45,733 nt of DNA from Gammaproteobacteria bacterium (GTDB lineage Bacteria; Pseudomonadota; Gammaproteobacteria; Pseudomonadales; Azotimanducaceae), in assembly GCA_002704225.1 (NCBI GenBank), contig PAFU01000042.1, positions 1 to 45,733 of the forward strand. The letters are read 5' to 3'. Both the position numbers and the translations under genes were made by a program. Below, in pieces: positions 23,955 through 32,298 of this stretch. Below the pieces are notes generated by a model. The model worked only from the letters and a program-made list of their open reading frames with translations, was not told where the DNA came from and ran no database searches. Each line of letters opens with the position of its first letter. The first letter of the stretch is position 1.

Positions 23955-25388
23955 TTAGCTCTTGGGAGAGTAGCCGAGGATCGCCTTTGTTTCGAGAAAC
24001 TCTTCGAAACCGTAACGGCCCCACTCACGACCATTACCCGACTGCTTGTAGCCGCCGAAAGGCGCGCTTTGATCTGGTGGCGCGCCGTTTACGTGCACAT
24101 TACCGGTACGGATCAATCGCGCGATCTTTTTGGCACGCTCAGGATCCTCTGACGAAATATAACCACTCAAACCATACAGGGTATCGTTGGCAATGCGCAC
24201 GGCGTCTTCGTCGTCTTCATAACCAATCATGGCCAAGACCGGCCCGAAAATTTCTTCCCGACCAATGGTCATATCGTTGGTCACGTGACTGAAGACCGTG
24301 GGCTTCACATAGTAGCCCGCATTCAACCCATCCGGACGCCCTGTTCCGCCGGTTTCCAGCTTGGCGCCTTCATCAATCCCCTGTTGGATCAAGCCTTGGA
24401 TCTTGTTGAATTGTACCTCAGAGACCACAGGGCCGATGGTGGTGCCTTCTGCGTTTGGATCGCCCACTTTCACCTGCTCCGCTGCGGCCTTGGCGATGGC
24501 TGCGGCCTCATCCATGCGTGCATTGGGCACGAGCATACGCGTCGGTGCGTTGCAGCTCTGGCCGGAATTGGTGACTAAGCCGAAGACGTCGCGGGAAATC
24601 GCTTTGGCAAAGTCCGCGTCATCGAGAATGATATTGGCCGACTTGCCACCAAGTTCCTGGGCAACGCGCTTTACTGTCGGTGCAGCGGCCTTAGCCACCT
24701 CTACCCCGGCGCGGGTTGAGCCGGTAAAGGACATCATATCCACGTCAGGGTGGGCAGACAGCGTCGCGCCAACGGTTGGGCCATCACCGTTTACTAGGTT
24801 GAACACACCGGGCGGCACGCCGGCTTCGTCCAGAACTTCAGCAAACATAATCGCGTTAAACGGGGCCACTTCTGAGGGCTTGAGCACCATGGTGCAGCCC
24901 GCCGCCAGCGCTGGAGCGACCTTGCAGGCGATCTGGTTTATTGGCCAGTTCCAAGGAGTAATGAAACCGCACACGCCTGCGGGCTCCCGAATCACACGGG
25001 TCGTCCCCATGTCTTCTTCAAACTCAAAGTCTTTGAGTACGTTAACCGCCGTCATCAAATGACCGATACCGGTGGGTGCTTGGGCTTTGGCTGCCAGACC
25101 CGCTGGCGCCCCCATTTCTTCGCTGATCACCGCAGCGATATCCCCCATACGTTCGGCATACTTGGCAATTACGGCCTCCAACAAAGCGATACGTTCTTCC
25201 TTCGTTGTTTGTGAAAATGTTTCGAAAGCCTCTTTGGCTGCCGCTACGGCCTTATTGACATCCTCAGCGCCACCCATGGCGACGGCCTCGATTGGCTGCT
25301 CGGTCGCAGGATTGATGACGTCCAGCATTTCTGTGGTGGTCGGTTGGACCCATTCGCCATTGATATAAAACTTCTGTCTGTTGCTCAA
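23955..25388 (-). CDS. NAD(P)-dependent aldehyde dehydrogenase
   Basis: A 477-residue ALDH-superfamily enzyme that oxidises aldehydes to acids. Motifs in order are FITPWNWP (N in the oxyanion hole), LKPSEVAPF, the glycine motif FTGSTRAG, the catalytic glutamate in QELGGKSANI, and the catalytic cysteine in NSGQSCNAPTR. EEIFGPVL and PFGGYKQSGNGREWG follow near the C terminus. It most resembles broad-range betaine or aliphatic aldehyde dehydrogenases, and the substrate is not defined. The gene is alone, with a long upstream region and an intrinsic terminator. Confidence 0.93.
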   Translation of the reverse strand: MSNRQKFYINGEWVQPTTTEMLDVINPATEQPIEAVAMGGAEDVNKAVAAAKEAFETFSQTTKEERIALLEAVIAKYAERMGDIAAVISEEMGAPAGLAAKAQAPTGIGHLMTAVNVLKDFEFEEDMGTTRVIREPAGVCGFITPWNWPINQIACKVAPALAAGCTMVLKPSEVAPFNAIMFAEVLDEAGVPPGVFNLVNGDGPTVGATLSAHPDVDMMSFTGSTRAGVEVAKAAAPTVKRVAQELGGKSANIILDDADFAKAISRDVFGLVTNSGQSCNAPTRMLVPNARMDEAAAIAKAAAEQVKVGDPNAEGTTIGPVVSEVQFNKIQGLIQQGIDEGAKLETGGTGRPDGLNAGYYVKPTVFSHVTNDMTIGREEIFGPVLAMIGYEDDEDAVRIANDTLYGLSGYISSEDPERAKKIARLIRTGNVHVNGAPPDQSAPFGGYKQSGNGREWGRYGFEEFLETKAILGYSPKS

Positions 25389-25662
25389 GGAAACACCCTC
25401 TTTAACTGTGAAACATAGTGCCCCAACGTCTCCCTTGCCGCTGAACGACTGTCGCCATGTCTAACGAAGGCCATGGCTTGATCAATCGGCGCGGTCGGGC
25501 ATGGGGTCGGGTTCGAACACTCGCTAGCCTAAAGACTCCGAGAGCGATCAAGCTTACCGTTGATTCGTTGATTTACAACATTCGAAAGCGGTCTGGCTTT
25601 CGCTGAATTGACCAAGACTGGGACTCATAGGGGAGGATGCGGCTGGGTGATGTGCAGGAAAC
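25389..25662. other. Gene-free region upstream of the aldehyde dehydrogenase, with a hairpin
   Basis: The span from the ALDH start to the end of the broken OmpA gene is the longest stretch without a gene. I see no coding frame of note. A perfect inverted repeat, CGAAAGC at 25583-25589 and GCTTTCG at 25596-25602, lies in it with a 6-base centre. Promoters for ALDH should be here, but boxes are unclear. Confidence 0.4.
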
Positions 25663-25691
25663 AAAAAACCTGCCGCTGATCAGGCGACAGG
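25663..25691 (-). terminator. Intrinsic terminator after the OmpA-family locus
   Basis: On the minus strand, CCTGTCGC pairs with GCGGCAGG (one mismatch, plus-strand arms 25669-25676 and 25684-25691), followed by six T residues (A-run at 25663-25668). It lies 20 bases after the end of the broken OmpA-family reading frame, showing that the locus once ended here as a normal transcription unit. Confidence 0.7.
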
Positions 25692-25710
25692 CCGGGGCAG
25701 CCCCATCGCA

Positions 25711-26558
25711 TTATCTCAGCTCGCGTTTCTCCGTCCGAACGATGGCTTGCACCCGGCGATTTTCGGCTCGGGCACTGATACCCCTGCCCTCTGCCTTGGG
25801 CCTATTTTCACCCAACGCCTCTGTTGAAATATCAGCAGCCTTGATACCCGTTCTTTGGGTCAGAAGCTCGGCAATCGCCCTTGCCGGTTTCAGCGAAAGT
25901 GTCCGGTTGTATCCGCTGGACGAGCGCAGCCCCGTATGTCTACCTCGACCCCGACCCGGGTGCCTAAACAAACGTCTTGAGAATCGATCACACCATCATT
26001 ATCGGAATCTACAGACTCGGTTCGGACTACCTGTTGAACCGCCGTTCTGCCGAACTGATAGTGCAGACCTAGACTCAGAGACCGCTTAAGGTCTCCGAAT
26101 TTCTGACCATCGTAGAAATTGAAGGATGCCCTCGCATCAAGGTTATCAAGGATATTCCAACGCAAACCCAGCCCTGCGTTAACTTGGGATTCGGAGCCGA
26201 CATCGGGTAAATCGATGTCCTGTATACCCACGCCAAGGCTGGCGAAGGGGGGCAGTCGGTCTGACTCGAGGAAGTAAACCAGCGAACGGATATTCCAGAT
26301 TTCCACATCAGCCGAACCAACGTCCGCGGTTTCTATATTGGAGTCACCGGTCAAATAAACCAACTCAACGGCAAATGGTCCCATAAAGCGGTAGCCGACG
26401 CCGACGCCGATCAGGGGATCAGCCTCAAGCTCGCTGATGTTGGAGTAGTCTGCGATCGCCGCCTGTGGAAAAACGTATATTCCCTTCTCCGGTTCAGCGA
26501 CCGCGGGGGTGAGCGACGAAATCAAAGAAAGCAGTAGGAAGAAACTTGGATATTTCAT
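25711..26558 (-). pseudogene. OmpA-family outer-membrane protein with internal deletion and frameshift
   Basis: The 5' part (26558 to 25890) encodes a signal peptide ending near PAVAEP, a beta-barrel of about 170 residues, and one calcium-type repeat DSDNDGVIDSQD. It then stops after about 222 residues. The expected OmpA peptidoglycan-binding domain continues in another frame: GYNRTLSLKPARAIAELL, GENRPKAEG and AENRRVQAIV, ending at 25711. The first half of that domain, including the conserved GHTDS region, is absent, so roughly 130-150 bases appear to be deleted with a shift of frame near 25910-25930. A truncated barrel could still be made. The terminator behind it is intact. Confidence 0.75.
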
Positions 26559-26641
26559 GGTTAGCCTTGCCGAAGTGACGAAAGGCCTTGAAGGCCCGGA
26601 TTTACAGTCGCCAACCCTAGTCAAGCGCCCAAGAACGCCCG

Positions 26642-26671
26642 CAAAAGAGCCGGCAGGCGGCGGCTTTTTCC
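26642..26671 (-). terminator. Weak terminator-like hairpin after the flavoprotein gene
   Basis: On the minus strand AGCCG pairs with CGGCT (arms 26661-26665 and 26648-26652), followed by CTTTTG. The short stem and T-run make this a modest candidate for the end of the transcript from the flavoprotein gene ending at 26704. It also separates that transcript from the OmpA locus. Confidence 0.4.
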
Positions 26672-26703
26672 CGACCAACGGTTGCTTTTCAGTCAGAGAT
26701 GAC

Positions 26704-27957
26704 TCAGAGGTGTTGCGCGCAGCAGTAACCGCTGGCCCACGCCCACTGGAAGTTATACCCGCCCAACCAACCGGTAACATCCAGCGCTTCGCCAATGGCA
26801 AAAAGTCTGGGATAGCGCTTCGCTTCAAAGGTTTTCGAGGAAAACTCGTCGGTGCTGATACCGCCCAGCGTTACCTCGGCTGTGCGATAACCTTCTGTCC
26901 CACCGGGCTTAAAGGCCCATTGACCCAGCTGTGCTGCCAACTGTAAGCGCTGATCCGTGCTCAGATCTGCGAGAGATAGATCATCGAACCATTGACCTGC
27001 GAGCGCATCCACCAAACGGTTCGGCAGCACTGTTTTTAGCACGGTCGACAACTGCGCCCTCGGGCGTTGACGTTGTTGCTCTTGAAACCAGACGGGGAGT
27101 TGCAGATCGGGTAGCAGGTTGATCGACAGGCTCTCGCCCTCGGCCCAATAGGACGATGCCTGCAATATGGCCGGGCCGCTCAAGCCCCGATGTGTGAACA
27201 GCAGGTTTTCTCGGAACGTTTGACCTCGACTGGTGACCTCACAATCAATAGCAACCCCGCTGAGTTCGGCAAGCAACGCCCGATCGCTGTTGTTCCAAGT
27301 CAGGGGCACTAGTGCGGGAGACGGCGGCACGACAGCCATCTGCAGCGACTCCGCAGTGCGAAAGGCTAAATCGCTGGCAATTTTGGGAAGCGATAAGCCG
27401 CCGCTGGCCAGCACAACCGATGGCACCTTCAGTGCTTGGATCTGGCCTGCCTGACCTCTTTTTCCGGTTGATACCGAGAGCTGATACCCGCCGCTTATCG
27501 GCTGTATTCGGCTGACCTCGTGCTTTAGCCGCACGGTCACACCCGCATCGGCGGCTTCTGCCAACAGCATATCGACAATGTCTTGGGCGCTGTGATCGCA
27601 AAACAGCTGACCCAGTTTTTTTTCGTGAAAGGCGATGCCATGAGCATTCACCATGTCGATGAAATCCCATGGCGAGTAGCGCCGCATGGCGGAAATGCAG
27701 AAATGTGCATTGGCCGACAAATAGTGATCGGTGGGATCGGCCCACATATTCGTGAAGTTACAGCGACCACCACCGGACACGAGGATTTTCAAACCGGGCT
27801 TGGGTCCTTTCTCTAGGACCAGTACTTTGAGCCCTCGCCGCCCCGCATGGATCGCACACATGAGTCCGCTGGCACCGGCACCAACAACCACCACGTCATA
27901 GGCACCGGATGTTTGATGCGACGGGTCCGACGAGCCGTTCACGACCAAAGTGTCCAT
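26704..27957 (-). CDS. HI0933/BaiN-family FAD-dependent oxidoreductase
   Basis: A 417-residue flavoprotein with an N-terminal dinucleotide-binding motif VVVVGAGASGLMCAI (about residues 23-37), the family signature LVSGGGRCNFTN near 60-70, VVLASGGLSLPK, and a C-terminal FAIGEALDVTGWLGGYNFQWAWASG. These mark the HI0933 group (YhiN, BaiN), whose biochemical role is poorly defined. BaiN was linked to bile acid dehydroxylation. Its start lies inside the end of the PHP gene upstream (19-base overlap), indicating cotranscription. It is soluble and has no signal peptide. Confidence 0.93.
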   Translation of the reverse strand: MDTLVVNGSSDPSHQTSGAYDVVVVGAGASGLMCAIHAGRRGLKVLVLEKGPKPGLKILVSGGGRCNFTNMWADPTDHYLSANAHFCISAMRRYSPWDFIDMVNAHGIAFHEKKLGQLFCDHSAQDIVDMLLAEAADAGVTVRLKHEVSRIQPISGGYQLSVSTGKRGQAGQIQALKVPSVVLASGGLSLPKIASDLAFRTAESLQMAVVPPSPALVPLTWNNSDRALLAELSGVAIDCEVTSRGQTFRENLLFTHRGLSGPAILQASSYWAEGESLSINLLPDLQLPVWFQEQQRQRPRAQLSTVLKTVLPNRLVDALAGQWFDDLSLADLSTDQRLQLAAQLGQWAFKPGGTEGYRTAEVTLGGISTDEFSSKTFEAKRYPRLFAIGEALDVTGWLGGYNFQWAWASGYCCAQHL

Positions 27958-28781
27958 ACCGGGACACAGCGATCGGGTAAGGCTGCCACACGCCCTAATT
28001 CTGCCCAGGGCTGGCCGGGTTGATGAAAATCCGACCCGGCAGACGCGTAGAGATCATAGCGCTGCGCCAGGTCAGCCAACGTGTTGACCCGCTGGGCGTC
28101 CTGATAACCGGTGAGAACCTCAAGCCCTCGCCCACCCGCAGCCACGAAATCCTCCAGCAGTCCCCGCAACTTCGTCAGTGTCATGTTGTATTTCATAGGA
28201 TGGGCAACAATGGCGATGCCACCGGCATCGGTAATCCAGCTAACCGCGGTGCCCAGCGTTGGCCAGTTGGCCTTGATGTCGCCGGGCTTACCGCTGCCCA
28301 ACACCCGCTTAAAAGCCATCGCCATTGACGGTATCTGGTGCGTAGTGACGAGGTGCTGCGCAAAGTGTGGCCGGCCAACAACCCCTACCCCGGCCAATTC
28401 TTGAACCTGGGGTAACGTCACTTCGAAGCCCAACTGTTGCAGAACCTCAGTGATTTTTTCCGCGCGATCTTTGCGAGCTTGGGCTTGGATCGCCATGGCA
28501 CGATCAAAGCCGGCAGCCGCTAGATTCAGGTTCAAACCGACAACGTGAATGCTGCGACGCTGCCACAGACAGGAAATCTCACAGCCCGTCACCAGCGTGA
28601 TGCCTGCCTTAGCGGCTGACGCGTGCAGCTGCGAAGAGTAGGCGCTCACGGTGTCGTGATCGGTAATGGCCAGTTGCTGGACATCCCGTGCTTTCGCCAA
28701 TTCAAGCAATTCCAACGGCGACAGCGCGCCATCAGAGAAATGACTGTGACAATGAAAATCGATGGCGGGTAATACAGACAT
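27939..28781 (-). CDS. PHP-domain phosphoesterase, RNase AM (TrpH/YciV)-like
   Basis: A 280-residue PHP protein. Metal-binding motifs are DFHCHSHFSDG, ITDHDTV, GCEIS, GRPHFA with the inserted domain, VAHPMKY and GSDFHQPG. The set and length match RNase AM (Rnm/TrpH), a 5'-3' exonuclease that degrades short RNAs and trims rRNA 5' ends in E. coli, and 3',5'-nucleotide bisphosphate phosphatases. I chose the ATG at 28781 (MSVLPAIDFHCH) over one 12 codons earlier because the fold begins there. It overlaps the flavoprotein gene. The segmentation genes usually near trpH (sua5, scpAB) are not here. Confidence 0.87.
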   Translation of the reverse strand: MSVLPAIDFHCHSHFSDGALSPLELLELAKARDVQQLAITDHDTVSAYSSQLHASAAKAGITLVTGCEISCLWQRRSIHVVGLNLNLAAAGFDRAMAIQAQARKDRAEKITEVLQQLGFEVTLPQVQELAGVGVVGRPHFAQHLVTTHQIPSMAMAFKRVLGSGKPGDIKANWPTLGTAVSWITDAGGIAIVAHPMKYNMTLTKLRGLLEDFVAAGGRGLEVLTGYQDAQRVNTLADLAQRYDLYASAGSDFHQPGQPWAELGRVAALPDRCVPVWTLWS

Positions 28782-28906
28782 GATGTCGGCCGTTGAAGAA
28801 GCCGCTACGTTACACAAAATCGCTCAATTTAAGAATGCCGATGCAACTCAGGGCAGGGGTCGCTGGGCTTCCCTGCTCAGTTGGGGCACACTTTGCGGCT
28901 ACGAGC

Positions 28907-28922
28907 TGACGGCGTGCCGTCA
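28907..28922. promoter_or_regulatory. 16-bp palindrome upstream of the hydratase/dehydrogenase gene
   Basis: TGACGGC-GT-GCCGTCA is a perfect inverted repeat with 7-base arms, ending 54 bases before the start codon at 28977. Size and place fit a dimeric repressor operator such as those of TetR- or GntR-type fatty-acid regulators. No regulator gene is nearby, so its protein is unknown. Confidence 0.5.
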
Positions 28923-28976
28923 AAGCGGCTCAAAATCACATGACTTAACACTACTACTCTTCAGGGGAGAGGCTCT

Positions 28977-31085
28977 ATGAAAGGAACCGTACATTACGAA
29001 GTGCGCGGCAATGTTGCACTGATGACAATCGACAACCCACCAGTGAACCCACTGTCCTCCGGCGTACGCCAAGGGCTACATGACGGCGTCACTCAGGCGT
29101 TGGCCGATGATTCCGTCGCCGCTATCGTACTGACCGGTGCAGGTCGGGCCTTCATCGCTGGCGCCGACATTTCAGAGTTTGGCGGCAAAAGCGAGGGCCC
29201 CAGCCTACACGACTGCCTGACCGCAATGGATAACAGCAGCAAGCCCATCGTGGCCGCCATTAACGGCACCGCCTTTGGTGGGGGTCTGGAAGTCGCTCTA
29301 TGCTGTCACTACCGAGTCATCGCGCCAGCGGCACCAGTCGGCCTTCCCGAAGTCAAACTGGGCTTGCTACCCGGTGCCGGTGGCACGCAGCGCTTACCAC
29401 GCCTGATCGGCGCGGAAAAAGCCCTGAACTTTATGCTTTCTGGCGATCCGATTCCGGGGCCTGCCGCAGTGGCTATGGGCATTGCGGATCAACTGGCCGA
29501 AGGCGATATCGTTGAGGCCGGCCTAGCCTTTGCTGCAGATCTGATTGCTAAGGGTAGCCCGGTCAGACGCATTCGTGATGAAGAGGAAGTGGTTCAATCG
29601 GCGCGAGGCAATGCCGAAATTTTTGACGCGGCGCGCAAAAATGCCGCGCGGAAAATGCGTAAGCGTTTCGCACCGGAAATGATCGTGCAATGTGTTGAAG
29701 CCGCAGTGAACTTGGGCGATTTCGATGCCGGTATCGCCGTGGAGCAAGAGTGCTTTGCCAAGTGCTTAAAGCACCCACAGCGTGAGTCGTTGATTCATAT
29801 GTTCTTTGCCGAGCGCGAAGTTGCGAAGATCCCTGATGTACCTAAAGACACTGCGACACTTCCGCTGGAAAGCGCAGGAGTTATTGGCTGCGGCACCATG
29901 GGCGGCGGCATCGCCATGTCCTTCCTCAATGTGGGCATTCCCGTTATTTCCGTGGAAATGAACCAAGAGGCGTTGGATCGCGGGCTCGGGGTTATCAAGA
30001 AAAACTACGACATCCAAGTGCAGCGCGGACGGATGTCAGCAGAGGAAGTCGACAAGCGTATGTCCCTGATCACGGGCACTACGGACTACGCTGACATCGC
30101 CAATGTCGATGTCATTATTGAAGCGATCTATGAAAACATCGATGTGAAAGTCGAAACCTTCAAGAAGATGGATGCGGTGGCGAAGCCCGGTGCTATTCTC
30201 GCCAGTAACACCTCTGGCCTAGACATCGACAAAATGGCGGCTGCGACCAGCCGACCTGAATCCGTCATCGGACTGCACTTTTTCAGCCCAGCCAACGTGA
30301 TGCGTTTGCTGGAAGTTGTCCGTGGTGAGGCCACGAGCAAGGAAGTGATCGCAACATCTATGAAGCTTGGCCGTACCCTAAACAAGATCGCGGTACTTTC
30401 CGGCAATGCGCCGGGATTCATTGGCAACCGTATGCTGGCCGGCTATACCCGTCAGGCAGGCGAAATCATTTTGCAAGGCGCAACACCCTATCAAGTGGAC
30501 AACGCCATTTTGGGTTTCGGCATGCCCATGGGCCCCTTCCAAATGAACGACTTGGTCGGTCTGGATCTGGGCTGGCGGGCACGCAAACTCAACGGCATCA
30601 AGCCAGAGGATGTGCCCATTACGGCGCGTGTCGCGGACAAGCTGTGTGAAATGGATCGCTACGGTCAAAAAACCAGCCGGGGCTATTACATCTATCCAGA
30701 AGGCAGCCGTGCCGGTCAGGCGGATCCTGAGGTAGTTCAGATGGTTGAAGAGACCTCGGCGGAGCTGGGTATTGAACGTCGGCCAATCGACGATGACGAA
30801 GTGCTTAAACGGTGCCTGTATCCCATGATCAACGAAGGTGCACGAATCCTCGAGGATGGCATCGCCATTCGGCCCTGTGATATCGACATCGTCTACATCA
30901 ATGGCTACGGTTTTCCTGAAGTCACCGGTGGGCCTATGTATTGGGCTGACCAAATCGGTTTAGACAATATCCTCGCGGATATTAAAAAGTTCGAAGCCGA
31001 GTACGGTGGCGACACTTGGAAACCCGCACCCTTACTGGAGAAGCTGGTTGCCGAGGGCAAGAACTTCGCCAGCCTGCAAGGCTAA
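28977..31085 (+). CDS. Bifunctional enoyl-CoA hydratase / 3-hydroxyacyl-CoA dehydrogenase (FadJ/FadB-like)
   Basis: A 702-residue fusion for two steps of beta-oxidation. Residues 1 to about 190 are a crotonase domain with oxyanion-hole AFIAGADIS, GTAFGGGLEVAL and the PEVKLGLLPGAGGTQRLP glutamate. From about residue 300 an NAD-binding domain starts with GVIGCGTMGGGIAMSF. The catalytic histidine is in IGLHFFSPANVM and GNAPGFIGNRML follows. Two C-terminal dehydrogenase helical domains end the protein. It is related to FadB, FadJ and the peroxisomal bifunctional enzyme. A separate thiolase at 34986 could be the partner. AGGGGAGAGGCTCT precedes the ATG. Confidence 0.94.
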   Translation: MKGTVHYEVRGNVALMTIDNPPVNPLSSGVRQGLHDGVTQALADDSVAAIVLTGAGRAFIAGADISEFGGKSEGPSLHDCLTAMDNSSKPIVAAINGTAFGGGLEVALCCHYRVIAPAAPVGLPEVKLGLLPGAGGTQRLPRLIGAEKALNFMLSGDPIPGPAAVAMGIADQLAEGDIVEAGLAFAADLIAKGSPVRRIRDEEEVVQSARGNAEIFDAARKNAARKMRKRFAPEMIVQCVEAAVNLGDFDAGIAVEQECFAKCLKHPQRESLIHMFFAEREVAKIPDVPKDTATLPLESAGVIGCGTMGGGIAMSFLNVGIPVISVEMNQEALDRGLGVIKKNYDIQVQRGRMSAEEVDKRMSLITGTTDYADIANVDVIIEAIYENIDVKVETFKKMDAVAKPGAILASNTSGLDIDKMAAATSRPESVIGLHFFSPANVMRLLEVVRGEATSKEVIATSMKLGRTLNKIAVLSGNAPGFIGNRMLAGYTRQAGEIILQGATPYQVDNAILGFGMPMGPFQMNDLVGLDLGWRARKLNGIKPEDVPITARVADKLCEMDRYGQKTSRGYYIYPEGSRAGQADPEVVQMVEETSAELGIERRPIDDDEVLKRCLYPMINEGARILEDGIAIRPCDIDIVYINGYGFPEVTGGPMYWADQIGLDNILADIKKFEAEYGGDTWKPAPLLEKLVAEGKNFASLQG

Positions 31086-31099
31086 GACGCGATCGCAGC

Positions 31100-31121
31100 A
31101 GGGCTGCCCCGTGGCAGCCCT
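31100..31121 (+). terminator. Strong hairpin after the hydratase/dehydrogenase gene
   Basis: AGGGCTGCC at 31100-31108 pairs perfectly with GGCAGCCCT at 31113-31121 across a 4-base loop. GCGAT/ATCGC around it can extend the structure. There is no T-run and a same-strand gene starts 27 bases later. It may stop part of transcription or protect the upstream mRNA end. Confidence 0.5.
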
Positions 31122-31147
31122 ATCGCATCGCTTTAGAGGATTTTAGG

Positions 31148-31519
31148 ATGGATCAACGTTCAGCCATTGTGACCCAAGGCATTCATCACGTTTCCATCAA
31201 CGTCAACAACGTTGATGCTGCCCTGGACTTCTATGTCGGTGTCCTCAACCTTGAATTGAAGCATCGCCCCGATTTAGGCTTTCCCGGCGCGTGGATTCAG
31301 GCCGGAGAGCAAGAAATTCACTTGCTTGGCATCGACAGTGGCGTACCCGTCAAAGAACAGCATTTTGCCTTTGCTGTGTCCGATGCGGACACTGTCCATC
31401 ATGCGCTGACCGAACGTGGCTTCAACCCTTCAGCGATCCGAGAAATCCCAGCCGTTTGTCGTCAGTTTTTCACTCACGACCCAAGCGGCAACATGATTGA
31501 GTTCAATCAGCGGCTGTGA
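31148..31519 (+). CDS. VOC-family (glyoxalase-fold) protein
   Basis: A 123-residue protein with the two beta-alpha-beta-beta-beta units of the vicinal oxygen chelate fold. Likely metal ligands are histidines in GIHHVSINV and EQHFAFAV, and the glutamate of NMIEFNQ at the end. HDPSGNMIEF is a typical closing motif. It could act as a glyoxalase, epimerase or small-ring dioxygenase. I cannot tell which. The ATG at 31148 is preceded by GAGGATTTTAGG. It follows the beta-oxidation gene by 62 bases, with a hairpin in between. Confidence 0.88.
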   Translation: MDQRSAIVTQGIHHVSINVNNVDAALDFYVGVLNLELKHRPDLGFPGAWIQAGEQEIHLLGIDSGVPVKEQHFAFAVSDADTVHHALTERGFNPSAIREIPAVCRQFFTHDPSGNMIEFNQRL

Positions 31520-31568
31520 CAACCGTGTTATTGCCGTTCTTACCATTCCCTAGCAGCAACTAAACGAC

Positions 31569-32264
31569 GTGCGTTACTCCTATCCCCAGCGTTACTTCAC
31601 CGCCATCGTTCTGTTTGCCCTGCCCTGCATCGCGTTTGCCCACAATGTCGATACAAGTGACGCAGCCTTTTTGCAGGCGCAGTCAGGGGTTGTGTTTTGG
31701 CCCTATTTTTATCTCGGCGCCAAGCATATGGTCACAGGCTTGGATCATCTGCTGTTTCTCGCCGGTGTGGTTTTCTTTCTGCGTGGGCTGCGCGATGTCG
31801 CCATCTACGTCAGTCTGTTCGCGTTGGGCCACAGCCTCACCCTAATTCTGGGCGTCATGCTCGAACTCAACGCCAATCCCTATTTGGTCGATGCCATCAT
31901 TGGCTTATCCGTGGTGTACAAGGCACTGGAAAATCTGGCGCAACAGCGTAACTGGCACTTTGGCGTGGATACTCGAGCGGCGGTTTTCGCCTTCGGCCTA
32001 TGCCATGGACTGGGTTTAGCCACCAAGCTGCGTCAAATCACGCTGCCCGAGGATGGGCTTCTCACGAATTTATTGGCGTTCAATCTTGGCGTCGAACTGG
32101 GCCAACTGCTGGCACTGTCAGCGATCGTTCTTTTGGTATTTGTTTGGCGTCAGCGCCCCCGATTTGCTGCACAAGCCACGGCGGCAAACTGGCTGATCAT
32201 GACCGGAGGCTTTTTGCTGATGGGTATCCAGCTGAGCGCGTATTGGGTAGCCTCAAGCCTGTAA
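31569..32264 (+). CDS. HupE/UreJ-family membrane protein
   Basis: A 231-residue membrane protein beginning at GTG 31569. A signal-like N terminus (cleavage likely after CIAFAH region) is followed by about six hydrophobic segments. The family hallmark YLGAKHMVTGLDHLLFLAGV lies near residue 50 and GLCHGLGLA near 145, with histidines suited to nickel or another metal. HupE and UreJ proteins carry nickel for hydrogenase or urease, but neither enzyme is in the window, and many homologs are simply hypothetical membrane proteins. It lies 49 bases after the VOC gene and 34 before a flavoprotein gene. Confidence 0.87.
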   Translation: MRYSYPQRYFTAIVLFALPCIAFAHNVDTSDAAFLQAQSGVVFWPYFYLGAKHMVTGLDHLLFLAGVVFFLRGLRDVAIYVSLFALGHSLTLILGVMLELNANPYLVDAIIGLSVVYKALENLAQQRNWHFGVDTRAAVFAFGLCHGLGLATKLRQITLPEDGLLTNLLAFNLGVELGQLLALSAIVLLVFVWRQRPRFAAQATAANWLIMTGGFLLMGIQLSAYWVASSL

Positions 32265-32298
32265 AAGACCGATGACAACGCACCGCTGAGGGAACGTT

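Noticed and set aside
31569-32264. A hydrogenase or urease accessory locus, from the HupE/UreJ protein.
   Set aside because: No hydrogenase, urease or other nickel-enzyme gene is present in the window.
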